Assembly (NCBI RefSeq): GCF_030272615.1
Contig: NC_081406.1
Coordinates: 188,652,391-188,716,390 of the forward strand
Origin: Cryptomeria japonica
Taxonomy: Eukaryota; Streptophyta; Pinopsida; Cupressales; Cupressaceae
DNA length: 64,000 nt
Reading direction: 5' to 3'
Shown here: in pieces, positions 36,191 to 47,735 of the stretch
How positions within the stretch are numbered: the first letter of the stretch is position 1
How the letters are laid out: each line of letters starts with the position of its first letter
Program-made: the position numbers and the translations under genes
Notes under the pieces: generated by a model
Databases searched by the model: none
What the model was told of the DNA's origin: nothing
What the model saw: only the letters and a program-made list of their open reading frames with translations

Positions 36191-37427
36191 TCTAAATTCA
36201 TGAAGTAACACAAATTCTTTCTAGGACAACTGAGATACATCCCTTAATGACTATTCCACTAATAATTTTATTAAACAATAGTGGGAGATGAAATTTGACC
36301 TACCTTTCTAGGTTTCAGAGGCCATAACACTCAAGAGATTATATACCACATTTGGAACATTCATTCTCATTCCATGCCTGTGATGACTAAGCAACTTGAA
36401 GTGTATTGAATGTAAACGAGACTATCTCCCTTCACATGTTAGATACCTGATTATGTGAACAACTATCACCATCCATTAGTAGGTAAACCAGTTACTTCTG
36501 CAATCCTTTCTTCATTCACCAATACTCTTAGTCCTTTAACATTTGCTTCTCCATTAGAGAAGGTCATGGGAAATTTAGTGGCTTTTTCTTCATTAAAATC
36601 TTCCAAGTTCAAAAAGTAATTCAGCTATCCACTCTGAACAAACACCTGACTACATTCTGGATCCTATACAATAGAGGTATGAAATGTGGGTTCATGCCTT
36701 ATCAAAGATCCTCTCATTGTTCTTCTTCAATGTAGTTTACACAATATCCTGAAATCTTCTATTTTATCTGCTTACCAGTGTCACTTTGTAGCTCGTAACT
36801 TGTTATTTTCAAGGAAAAACCCTTCTTGAGCAAAAATATCTAAGGATGATGATTGGTAATCACAAGTGTGACAAAATTAATCAATACAACAATTCATGCA
36901 AGATTTTAGAAAAAAATGATGTGCATAAAATGCCATAATCAGTTTTTCAATCAAAATTCGATTTTCATAAGTACTGATGACATAAGATATGGAAAAATAG
37001 ATCACTCATAGGGAATCAATCACACGTAGGAGATCAAATTTTACATAGGAATGCATCAAATCACGGAATACTCCCCCCCCCAACTAAAAGTTCACCAAGT
37101 GTCCTCACATGGCAGAAGAGAAATAATAACAAGGTAACGAGGAATATACATGGCAATTTGAATGCAGCTAATGATGATATCTAACAGGAAATAATTGAAG
37201 TGGTAATTTGTGACGTACCTGGAGTGATGTAACACATTGCATGTAAAAGTCCTTTGCATGTACTTGTAGTTATCTTAATGATACACTAAAAAAATGGATC
37301 AATATGAGGTGAGGTGGAAATGATACGAAATATGTGAGGGTGAAGTGGAGTGAAATATGGATGTTATTACAGAGAAAAATCTTCCATAAAGATGGAAGTG
37401 TTTATTATAAATCAACTTTTTGGCTTC
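36191..37427. other. Gene-free spacer between third ORF and integrase end
   Basis: Non-coding on both strands as far as I can see. A run of C (37073-37081), the complement of a G-run, could be an internal polypurine tract. Confidence 0.5.
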
Positions 37428-40400
37428 TCAATCAGAAGGCAGGGCTGAAAGCCCACCATCATCAGCTGGAGGAAACTCCGAGCATAAAGCTGTAGGAGAA
37501 CTAACATTTGAAGCAAATTGTTTCATGAAATCTTCTTTAGATAGGGGCTTATGATATAATTTCAATTTGTGCCCGTTAACCAATAGCTTGAATTTGACAA
37601 GATCAATTGTTGAGAGTTGAACAACGCAATTGTCAAATACCTGTGATATTTCATATGGCCCTAACCATCTGGTGTGAAGCTTACCTAGATTATCTTTATA
37701 TATGGAATCATACAGTAGAGCCCAATCTCTAGATTGAATATTTTTATCCTTGATATATTTATCATGCCATTTGATTCTCTGATTCTGTAGGAGTTTTGTG
37801 TGTTGCAGGGTAGTTGTGCGGACTTCATCTAACTCATTGAGTTACAGTAGTCTTTCTTGTTGTGTTTCAATAATGTCCATACCCAATTCAATTGTTGTTC
37901 TTAAAGTTTTGAGCTCAAATTCTATTGGCATCATTTATTTCTTACCATAGGGAATCTCAAAAGGAGAAAACCCTGTTGTTGTTTTCCATGATGTCCTATA
38001 GGCCCAAACTGGTTTAGGTAACCTAGCTGCCCAATCTTTCCTATGAAGATTAATAGTCTTGGTTAAGATACTCTCAATTTCCTTGTTTATTATTTCTTCT
38101 TGTCCATTGGCTTGAGGATGGTATGGGGTAGATTTCTTATGCCTAATGTTGTATTCATTTACTAATGTCGTAACAAGTTGAGAGGTGAATTGTGCTCCTT
38201 GGTCTATGACAATTTCTCTAGGAATTCTATATCTTGTGAAGATTTCTTCGTATAGAAATTCAGTAACCTTGTTATCTCTAGCATGTGTCATTACCTTAGC
38301 TTCTACCCATTTGGTGACATAATTAGTACAAACCAAAATGTAAGACTTACCATTAGAAGGTGGATGAATTTGTCCCACAAAATCAAGACCCCACTTGTCA
38401 AATGGAGTGACAACTACTTGAGGATGTAAGGGAATTTCATCTGATCTGGTTGGTCATCCCATCCTCTAGCCTCTATCACATTTATTTGTATACCAGGTTA
38501 TATCTTTATAAAGGGTTGGTCAATAATATCTTGTGTTAAGTATTTTTATAGTTGTTCTCTTGGCTACAAAATGTCCCCCACAGGGTTCATCATGTTATGC
38601 ATGTAGTATATCATAAGTCTCATGTTCTTGCACACATCTTTGCATCACTTGATCTGGCATTATATAAAATAAACATCCTGCTATCCAGGTGAATTTGAAA
38701 TTTTTCTCAACTAGTAACTTCTTTTATTTTCGAGAAAAATGAGAGGGAACCTTTTGAGAAACTAAATAGTTGGCTATATCAGCATACCATGGTGTTTGGA
38801 TAGTAATAGAGAATAGATGCTCATCTGGAAAAGAATCATCCAAAATGGGGGATTCTAGATTTGTTGTTAAGCATGAAAGAAAATCTGCAACTACATTCTC
38901 CCTTCCTAGTTTGTCAATGATTGTGATATCAAATTCTTGTAGTAGAAGAATCCATTTGGCCAACCTTCCTGATATTGATGGTTTATTCATAGATATCTGA
39001 TTGCTCCATGGTCAGTGTGGACATGGAACTTACATCCAGTTACATAATGTCTGAATTTATTAAGGGCATATATAATTGTCAACATTTCTTTCTCTGTTAT
39101 TGTATAGTTAAGCTCAACACCTTGCAAGTTTTTGCTGACAAAATAGATTGCATGTTCTACTGATGTCTCTTTTTGTCCTAGAACACCTCCAATTGCATGA
39201 TCAGATGCATCGATATGTATATGGAATGTAAGTTCCCATTTAGAACCTCTAAGCACTGGTGCATGAGTTAATGCTTCCTTCAACTCGGAGAATTATTTTC
39301 TGCATGAGTTTGTTCACTGGAATGTTGCATCTTTAGTGAGGAGTGCATACAGGGGTGTTGCGATTTTACTAAAATATTTGATGAATCTTCTGTAATAAAC
39401 TACATGACCTAAGAAACTCCTAACATCCTTATGTTTTGTTGGTATAGGAAAATTAGAGATAACTTCAATCTTTGTTGGATCTACTTGAATTCCTTTATGA
39501 GAAAGATAGTGACCAAGAACAACACCTTCCTGCATCATCATAAAACACTTCTCACTGTTTAAAGATAAATTATGATCCTCACACCTCTATAGAGTCTTTT
39601 CTAAATTACTCAATGCTTCTTCAAAAGTACCACCATAGGTAGTGAAGTCATCCATGTATATCTCCATGCAGTCATAAGAAATATCTGAGAACATGCTAAT
39701 AACTGCCCTTTGGAAAGTTGTTGGGGCATTATATAAACCAAATGGAAGAACTGAGTAGGCATATGTCCCCCATGGGCATGTGAAAGTTGTCTTGTCTTGG
39801 TGCTTAGGGGCTATTCTTATCTGGTTGTATCCACTGAAACCATCTAAAAAGGAAAAATATTCCTTTCCTGCTAAAGAGTCTAATACTTGGTCAATAAAAG
39901 GAAGAGGGAAGTGATCCTTCTTGGTTGCAGCATTAATCTCCCTATAATATACACAAATTCTCCACTTTCTATTTTTTTAGGAACAATAACTAAAGGTGAT
40001 ATCCATTCATTGTCAGAAATATGATATATAAATCCTGCATTGAGTAACTTTTGCAATTCTTGCTTAACTGTTTCCCTTAATGCAGGGTTGATTCTTCTTT
40101 GATGTTGCCTTACTGGTTTACAATCTTCTTTGATGTAGATTCGGTGTGTACATAACTTAGGATGTAAACCTTTCATATATTTGTAGTCCCATGCAAATGC
40201 TTCTTTGTGGGACTGCAATATTTTTGTTAAAGACACAGTTTGTTCTTGGGTAAGGTGACTATTGACATTCAACCATTTTTCCGGGGCCACTTCAACTTGC
40301 TTAACTAGCTCCATTATAGATGCTGCAAGAAAATGTGCAACTATTATTTCATTCAGTAGCATTGTATACAGTAAGTCTATGGCTGCATGAAATTCTACAG

Positions 40401-40692
40401 AAGTAGCTAAATAGTAAAGGTTGTAGAGGAAATACATTTTATGCTTTACAATCAGCAGTTTGGTCAGGAATTCCATATTGATATTGAAAAACATTAGATA
40501 GGACATCCTCCTCTTCTTGAATTTGCAAGAATGGGTCTCTTCTTATCATCATTAATTGTTATATGGAATTGACTTTATCAGATTCTTCTTCTATGTCTGG
40601 CCAAACCAAATGCTCATCCTCAAGTTGAGGTTGGGCAGGTGAATATAAAGCAATTGTTTTAGTTTTTGTCCCATCAAAAATGGTCATGTCCC
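37428..40692 (-). pseudogene. pol: Athila-like pol remnant: RT, RNase H, integrase
   Basis: Segments on the minus strand: RT N-terminal part with LHPKLCTHRIYIKEDCKPVRQ (40506-39880); RT core with DGFSGYNQI and the intact catalytic motif YMDD (about 39645); RNase H (39283-38724, motifs FHIHIDASDHAIGG and HVHTDHGAIRYL); integrase core (38378-37935) with TNYVTKWVEA, DQGAQFTS and GQEEIINKE. The integrase frame stays open after its TAA at 37935 to the natural stop at 37428, through the RWLGPYEISQVF C-terminal motif. There are at least three frameshifts (near 40400-39900, 38990 and 38400). The first integrase Asp reads Asn (TNYVTKW), so it is inactive. Confidence 0.8.
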
Positions 40693-41847
40693 TACTAAAA
40701 GGAACACATAATGGTCTACAATCCTGCATATTGAATCTCTGTAACACTGAATTCACATACTTACTTTGGCCTAGCCATAAATTTTTGTTCATTCTATCTC
40801 TTTTAATTTCCATCCCAAGAATGTGTTTCGCTACACCAAGATCTTTCATTTCAAATTTAGCAGCGAACTGAGAATTAAGTTCTGAAATCATACCTTTCAT
40901 TTTACCAATGAATAACATATCATAAACATACAATGCAATGTATAGGAAATGATCAACATCAGTTTTATAATAAACATAATGATCTGATTTAGAACGCTCA
41001 AATCCCAAACTCAACACATATGTATCAAACTTTTGGTACCACATCCTAGGACTCTATTTGAGGCCATATAGGGATTTCTTTAATGTACAGACGAAATTAC
41101 TTTTACTTTTCACCACATAGTGCTCCAGCTGTGTCATATAAATATCCTCCTCCAAATCACCATGAAGGAAATTAGTTTTCACATCCATTTGCTCAGCCTC
41201 TAAATCATCAGCAACAGCAATAGAAAGAAAAAATCTAATGGATGTCATTTTGGCAGGAGGAGAAAATATCTCACCATAATAAACACCCTCAACCTGAGAG
41301 TAGCCTTTTACAACCAACCTTGCTTTATACTTCTCAATGCTTCCATCTGAACCAATATTTTTCTTGAACAACCATTTACAACCAACAAGCTTTCATCCTT
41401 CAGGCAATGGTACAAGATCCCATGTATCATTCTTTTTCAATGCTGCCATTTCTTCTTCCATAGAAATCTTCTAGGATTTTGCATCACTCATACCTAATTC
41501 CTCTTCTATAGATTTTGGTTCATCCACAATAGTATTCAAAGAAAAAATACATCTCCAATCATCAGGTGGTTGTCTATGTCTTGTAGACCTTCGAACAATC
41601 TAAGTTGGAGGTTCTTCCTCCTCTTTTGAAGATTCAAAGCTAGACAAGCTCTCCTCAACTTCTTGCCTATCTAGGGGTCTTGATTCAACTCTTTCAGGTG
41701 TAGAAAGAAATTGAATCACATCTTCCTTTTTAATCTGTTTTGGTTGCAATGTAACAGAAGGAAAATTAATTTCTCTAAAAATAACACTTCTACTATGAAT
41801 TGCCTTTTGTGCAACAGGGTCCTAGAGCTTGTATCCTTTCATACTAT
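40693..41847 (-). pseudogene. pol: Copia A RT fragment
   Basis: The minus frames 41371-41054 (EKYKARLVVKGYSQVEGVYYGEIFSP start, then MDVKTNFLHGDLEEDIYM) and 41044-40693 (MWYQKFDTYVL...) are copia RT. The catalytic YVDD is YVYD here (Asp to Tyr), whereas the sister copy at 60000 keeps YVDD. After NMQDCRPLCVPF the frame runs into Athila-like protease-end sequence with no stop, so the apparent 161-codon ORF (40559-41044) is a chimera. Between 41847 and 41400 lies the integrase C-terminus with YSMKGYKL and AIHSRSVIF motifs. Confidence 0.8.
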
Positions 41848-41852
41848 AATTG
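41848..41852. other. Copia C target-site duplication, left (AATTG)
   Basis: AATTG before the left LTR against AATTT after the right LTR (49238-49242), one mismatch of five. The flanks join a copia A reading frame correctly, which confirms the insertion. Confidence 0.7.
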
Positions 41853-43347
41853 TGTTGGCATTATGTGAACCGGTATGTGGACATAATGACATTGTATGTT
41901 GTCATTGATGTCAATATGTTGAAGAGGTGTGAACCGGCATTTGTGCCAAAGTGAAGCGGTGTGCTTGTTCAAGGTGAACTGGCATATGGTTATGGGAAAC
42001 GGCACATGGAAGCATTGTATGACTACCAGTTGGTAGTTTCAACTTTAGGGTTTCTAGTTGGTTTGCTTCAAGTCTATATGGCTCAACAGGTGACATTGTG
42101 TGATAAGTTAGCATTGTAATAAAGAACAGATCATGTTGCCACGTCAGCCTTGTGCGCGTGAAGGATCTTGCATGAAGGAGATTGTTCCTATCCACCTTGG
42201 GAATAAGTGAAGTCTATAAAATGGTGATAACATGTGATGGGTTATCAGCCGCCATAAAATTGATGAAAATGGACAATGGAGAATGTCTTGAGATTGGATC
42301 AAGACTATTGCAATTAATGGAGTGTTCTCAATGATCAGGATTGAACCGTTTGAATTCCTTAACCTAGCAGGTTTAGAGTTTAGGGTTTTTGCTATCGACC
42401 TATCTGTTTTCCTATAAGGTCAATGTTGTGTCTCTTTCTTAGGTTGTTGGCAAAAGTTATGTGTGTATCCAAGAGAAGGGATACGTGATTCTTGCCGGAC
42501 AAAAATGAGAGAAGTGATACCTGCAGAGTGTAAGTGTAGAAGGTGAAGAGGAGCTTAAGCAGATCTGCATTGGCATTGAGTGTTGTTAGCATATCATTGT
42601 AATACCTGTTGATCTCTAACCACCTCAACAGTTGGAAAATCCCTTAACAGGGTAGCCTTAACTGGCTTGCTGAAAATCCTTTAACAGGGTAACTCAGAGC
42701 TACTAAGTTCAGAATCCTTTGGCTATTGAGTTCTTGAAATCCTCTAACAAGGTAACCTTTAACAAGGTTTAACCCTTAACTAGGTATTGTAGCCATCCCT
42801 TAACCGGGTGATCTCTAACAGGATCGGTTCCTAGCAGAACCTTTTGTAATGTCTCTAACCGGACAAGGCTCCTAATAGAGCGGACTTCTAAAGAGTTCAA
42901 AAACAACTTGTGGGTATTCATCCCCACCGTGGTTTTTCCCAATTGGGTTTCCACATGAAAAATATGCATGTCATGTGTGATGCTTTTATCTTGTGATGTT
43001 TTGCTATTGTCTGTCAAACATATGATGGTTCGGTGTTTTATGCCTATCAATAAAACATGTTGAACTAGCTGTTATTATGATTTGATGTTAAATTACCTAT
43101 TTATGCATAAGGGTGAAATGGTAGTGTAGTCTCGAGTTGAGTGAAAAGCTAAGTGTATAACCGGTTAATGCTTGTCTCAGACATTCTTAACTTTACCGGT
43201 TGCACTCTGTTTCAAATCGGTGTCACTATCTGCAAGTCATTTGAAGTGTCTGCTGTCAAACCAGTTTTGGACTGTATTTTTGCCTGTACTGATTCACCCC
43301 CCCTCTCAGTACCAGTTTGGTACTATTCATTCATCATTAAGTTATCA
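41853..43347 (+). repeat. Copia C 5' LTR
   Basis: Contains a TATA word (TATAAAA, 42215-42221) and, downstream (42640-42880), about eight short words of the form CCTTTAACAGGGTA, then TTCATCCCCACCGTGG and a pyrimidine run (GATTCACCCCCCC, 43290-43302) near the end. Confidence 0.93.
42215..42221 (+). promoter_or_regulatory. Candidate TATA box of copia C 5' LTR
   Basis: TATAAAA, repeated at 48104-48110 in the 3' LTR, lies in the middle of the LTR where U3/R borders usually fall. Confidence 0.5.
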
Positions 43348-43349
43348 AT

Positions 43350-43361
43350 TGGTATCAGAGC
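43350..43361 (+). other. Copia C primer binding site
   Basis: TGGTATCAGAGC, the perfect complement of the plant initiator-Met tRNA 3' end, two bases after the 5' LTR. Confidence 0.95.
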
Positions 43362-43418
43362 ATCCTCCAGGTCCTCTATGTTATAAGCTTAACCGCTTGA
43401 GGCAAAGATCCCAATCAA

Positions 43419-46400
43419 ATGATGAAGAGGGAAGGTCCAAAGTTTAACACAAAAAATTTCAGTATATGGAAAGATAGAATGAAGATATTCATCAAAAGCA
43501 TGGGTGCTCAACCTTGGAGCTATGTTGAGACTGTCTATGTTGCTCCTACCGGTACCCTTACCGATGACCAAAAGAGAGAGATGCAGGAGAATGGGCAAGT
43601 CATGGAAGCCCTAATCAGTAGTTTATCTGACATTGAGGTTATTGATGTTCATGATAAGGTAAATCCCAAAGAGGTATGGGATACTCTTGAAAATATCTAT
43701 GGCGGTGATGAGCATGTAAAACAGGCTAAGGAAGAAAGCCTTAGAGGGAAGTTTGAAGATATGCGGATGGTTGAAAGTGAGACCATTCAACAGTATGGAA
43801 TAAGGATCAAAACCGTTGTTGGAGATATCAAGAGTGCAGGTGGTAAAATAGAAGATGCCACTGTGGTAAGAAAAATCCTGAGATCCCTATTGTCGGTCTA
43901 TGCAATAAGGGTGGCTGCTATTCAGGAGTTGAGATCAATAGACAAGACTAAGGTATCCTTAGACTCCATTATAGAAAGGTTGATAGCCTATGAGGTAAAT
44001 AGTTTTGATGACAGTGTTCAAAAGATTGAATCATCTGTTAAAGCTTCTACTATTCCATCCAGAAAAGGAAAAGAAGCTATCACTAGTGGTGAACCAAGAC
44101 AGAGCAGAGAAATGGATGATGAGGAGATTCTGATGGCATTTGAAGTTCTCCTTGCCAGGAAACTTCCTAAAGGAACCGTTAAATACAAAGGTAAGCTACC
44201 TTTGAAATGCTTTTCTTGCAACCGAATAGGACATATTGCTATAAATTGTCCTAATGGCGACAACAAGGACAAACTGGAAAGGTTCAAGAAATTCAAAGGA
44301 GGAAACCGGAGAAACTGTTTCGTGGCAGTTGATGAAGGTGTCATAGATGAAGAATCAGAGGATGAAGAAAATGAAGATATTGTGTTTATTGTTGTCAAGG
44401 AAGATGTGTCAGACAAGAAGGCTCTTGTCTCCCATTTTGATAATTCCAATGAGTGGATCATTCACAGTGGCTATTCTCACCATATGACTGGTGACCAGAG
44501 CAAGTTTCTATCCTTGGAGGAGTATGATGGAGGTGTGGTTCACTTTGGCAATGATGCACCATGCATGGTCAAAGGCAGAGAGTCCATCTCTCTTAATGGA
44601 AAGAGTAGTGTTGACAATGTGTATTGGGTTGATGGTCTCAGACACAACCTTCTGAGTGCTGCCCAGCTGAATGACACTGGCCTCACTCTAAAATTCAAGA
44701 ATGGAATTTGCAGAATCAAAGGAAAGAATGGTGAATTGGTGGCCACCGGCATGCAGACCAAAGGTAACCTATTTCATCTGAATGCAAATATAAGTACATG
44801 TCTTATGGCTAAATTTGATGATAGTTGGATATGGCATAGAAGACTCTGCCATGTAAACTTTGATAACATTGTGAAAGCTAGTAAGATCAAGGCAATTAGA
44901 GGATTGCTGGTGCTAAGCAAACTTGATAAAACCTTATGTAGAGAGTGTCAATTGGGAAAAATGTCTTCCTCAACCTTTAAAGGTAAATCTTTCACTGCTG
45001 ACAACTTACTTGATCTTGTGCATACTGATTTGTGTGGTCCTATGAAAACTAGGAGTGTGCAGGGTGATAGGTACTTCATGATTCTCACAGATGACTACTC
45101 AAGAATGATGTGCGTCACATTCTTGAAAGACAAGTCTGAAGCCTTTGTAAATTTTAAAGCTTTCAGAGCATTGGTGGAGAAGGAAAGCGGTAAAAGGATC
45201 AAGTGCTTGAGAACTGATCAAGGAGGGGAATTCAATTCCGGTGAATTCAACAAGTACTATGAAGAACATGGCATCAAGAGGCAATTATCTGCCCCCCGGA
45301 CTCCACAATAGAATGGCCTAGCAGAGAGGAATAACTGGACTATGGTTGAAGCAGCCAGAACCATGTTGATTCAAGGAAAGGTAGCTCACACCTTTTGGAG
45401 AGAAGTGGTAAGCACTGTAGTCTACACAATGAACTGGGTACTCATCAAGAAAGGTAAGGAGAAAACTCCTTATGAGTATTGGACCGGTAAGACACCTATG
45501 GTTAGCTACTTTAGAGTGTTTGGTAGCAAATGTTACATCAAGAGGAGTGAACACCAGAGCAAATTTGATGCGAAATGTGATGAGGGAATATTCCTTGGAT
45601 ATTCCACTAAGAGCAAAGCTCTCAAGTGTTTCAACAATAGGACTCAGAGAATTATGGAAAGCATCAATGTAAGAGTTGATGAAACCTCTGAGAAAACTGA
45701 GGAAAATGAGAGTGAGCAAGCGGTAATCAAACCGGTTGCAACCTTCTGGGAACTGGTTGTCAGTCAATCGAGTACTAGTAACGGTGTTCCTACACCAAAA
45801 AATATAGATGCTGATACTGATGGAGATGAGGATGAAGAAGAAAAGCAAGAGGAATCCATCAAGACCATTCCTCAATATGTCAAGTTGAATCATGATCCTA
45901 ATCAGATCATACAAGGAGAAAGGTCCGAGAAAAATCATGTATGATCTCTGAATTTGAGCCTAAATCATTTAAAGAGGCACATAAAGATGAAGACTGGATC
46001 AAGGCAATGGAAGAGGAACTTGACCAGATAGAGAAAAATGGTACATGGTCCTTGATACCCAGACCGGAGCATAAAAATGTCATTGGTACCAAATGGGTCT
46101 TAAGAAATAAGCTAAGTGAGGATGGCATAGTGATTAGAAACAAAGCCAGATTGGTATGCAAAGGATATGCCCAAGAAGAAGGAGAAGACTATGGTGAAAC
46201 CTTTGCTCCTATAGCCATATTGGAAGGAGTTCATATGCTTCTTGCATATGCAGCTTTTAAAGGCTTCAAAGTATATCAAATGGATATAAAATCTGCATTC
46301 CTAAATGGTGTACTTGAAGAGGAGTTGTATATAGAACAACCAGATGGGTTTGCCCTATCTGAAGACAATGACATGGTATGTAGGCTACATAAAGCCTTAT

Positions 46401-47526
46401 ATGGGCTAAAGCAAGCACCTAGAGCATGGTATGAATGCTTGCATTCCCATCTTGTGAAGATTGGATTTGAGAGAACAAGTGAAGATAGCAATATGTACTT
46501 GAAGTTTGAAGGAGATCAGATCCTAATCTATGAGGTATTTGTTAATGACATTATCTTTGGTGGAGATGACAAGATGAGTCATGAATTTGTAGATGAGATG
46601 AAGAAAGAGTTTGAGATGTCACTCATAGGGGAGATTAAGTTCTTCATTGGACTGCAGATCCAACAGATGAAGGATGGAATCTTCATCACTCAGTCTAAGT
46701 ATGTCAAAGAGGTGTTGAAGACCTTTGGCATGGAAGATAGAAAACCGGTTGGTACACCAATGGTGATTAGTTGCAAACTATCCAAAGAGGATGACTCTGC
46801 ATTGGTTGATGAGAAGGAATACCGATCAATGATTGGTAAGTTGCATTATGTAGTGCATAGCAGACCAAATATTGCACATGCAGTTGGCATTACTGCATGA
46901 TTCTAGAAAAGTCCAAGAGAATCCCACTTGGTTGTAGTCAAGCAGATTCTTAGGTATTTGAAAGGAACTGTTGACTATGGGTTATGGTATCCATACAATA
47001 ATGATTTTAACCTAAAAGTGTTCATAGATGCTGATTGGGCTGGTAATGTAGATGACCGGAAGAGCACAACCAGTGGTGCATTCTTCCTTGGTGGTAGACT
47101 AGTCTCATGGATGAGTAAAAAGTAGAGTTGTATCTCTTAGTCTACAGCGGAAGTAGAGTATGTTGCAGCTTTCATGAATTGCACTCAGACAATTTGGATG
47201 AAGCATGTATTGAATGGCTTCAAAGTTCCTGTATCTGACCCGGTAAGTATATTTTGTGACAACACTAGTGCAATTAATATCTCCAAGAATCCGGTTTTAC
47301 ATTCTAGAACCAAGCACTTTGAGCTTAAGTATCATTTCTTGAGGGAAAAGGTTCAGAACAAAGAGATTGCACTGGAGCATGTTTCCAGTAAGGAGTAGTT
47401 AGCAGACATATTCACCAAGCCTCTCCCAAAGACTACATTCGTATACTTAAGAGGTGCATTAGGGGTACTGCCCCTTTCAGGAGGTAAACTAAAAGAATAT
47501 GATCCACATCAGTCAGGTATTGCATA
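43419..47526 (+). pseudogene. gag-pol: Copia C gag-pol polyprotein, six in-frame stops
   Basis: The ATG at 43419 opens a 630-codon frame (gag, protease, integrase), then 45342-45944 in the same frame, then a frameshift to 45941-46900, then RNase H to about 47526. Landmarks: zinc knuckle CFSCNRIGHIAINC (residue ~264); protease motif now IHSGYSHHM, catalytic Asp changed to His; integrase zinc finger (HRRLCHVN, CRECQLGK), D (HTDLCG), D (TDQGGEF) and E (NGLAERNN) all present; RT with MDIKSAFLNG and the YVDD site changed to FVND; RNase H with DADWAG and the FTKPL end. Stops: TAG 45309, TGA 46898, TAG 46904, TAG 47123, TAG 47138, TAG 47396. Each fits a CAG or CGA codon conserved in the family. Confidence 0.9.
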
Positions 47527-47735
47527 GTCAAATTTATTTTGGATTGATGTGTTGAAGGATGCTACTGCTCAAGGGGAGCAACATAATGGAACAGGGTAGC
47601 TTGTGCCTCCACTTTGGCATTGTTGTCAAAGGGGGAGAAGATGTGAAGCGGAGAAGATATCTGTAGAAATTGGGGGAGAAGATGTGAAGTGGAGAGATAT
47701 CTTAGTATATTGCCATCAATGCCAAAGGGGGAGAT
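47527..47735 (+). other. Copia C 3' leader and polypurine tract
   Basis: Non-coding sequence with three GGGGGAG words (about 47630, 47664 and 47728); the last, AAAGGGGGAGAT, touches the 3' LTR. Two of the words sit in a short imperfect direct repeat (GGGGGAGAAGATGTGAAG). Confidence 0.8.

Larger units (their letters stand above)
33158..40692 (-). mobile_element. Left Athila-like Ty3/gypsy element, 5' part lost
   Basis: Contains in sense order the end of the protease region, RT, RNase H, integrase, a spacer, the extra ORF, a polypurine tract and the 3' LTR. The gag, most of the protease and the 5' LTR are missing: the sequence begins abruptly at 40692 inside copia A coding DNA, without an LTR. 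The plus-strand copy at 60220-64000 has the same LTR and the same protease-end motif (DMTI-DG-KTALY-PAQPQL type), so the two are one family. Confidence 0.8.

Noticed and set aside
43350-43361. Possible tRNA genes at TGGTATCAGAGC and similar words
   Set aside because: These are primer binding sites complementary to tRNA 3' ends; no cloverleaf surrounds them.
45318-45938. 206-codon minus-strand ORF opposite copia C integrase-RT
   Set aside because: It is a shadow of the gag-pol frame; its hydrophobic composition comes from the complement of Glu/Lys-rich coding sequence.
22609-47398. A genetic code in which TAG means Gln
   Set aside because: TAA and TGA also appear at Gln and Arg positions, intact copies use CAG at the same sites, and each element has other damage (frameshifts, lost catalytic residues). 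Decay of methylated C explains all of it.
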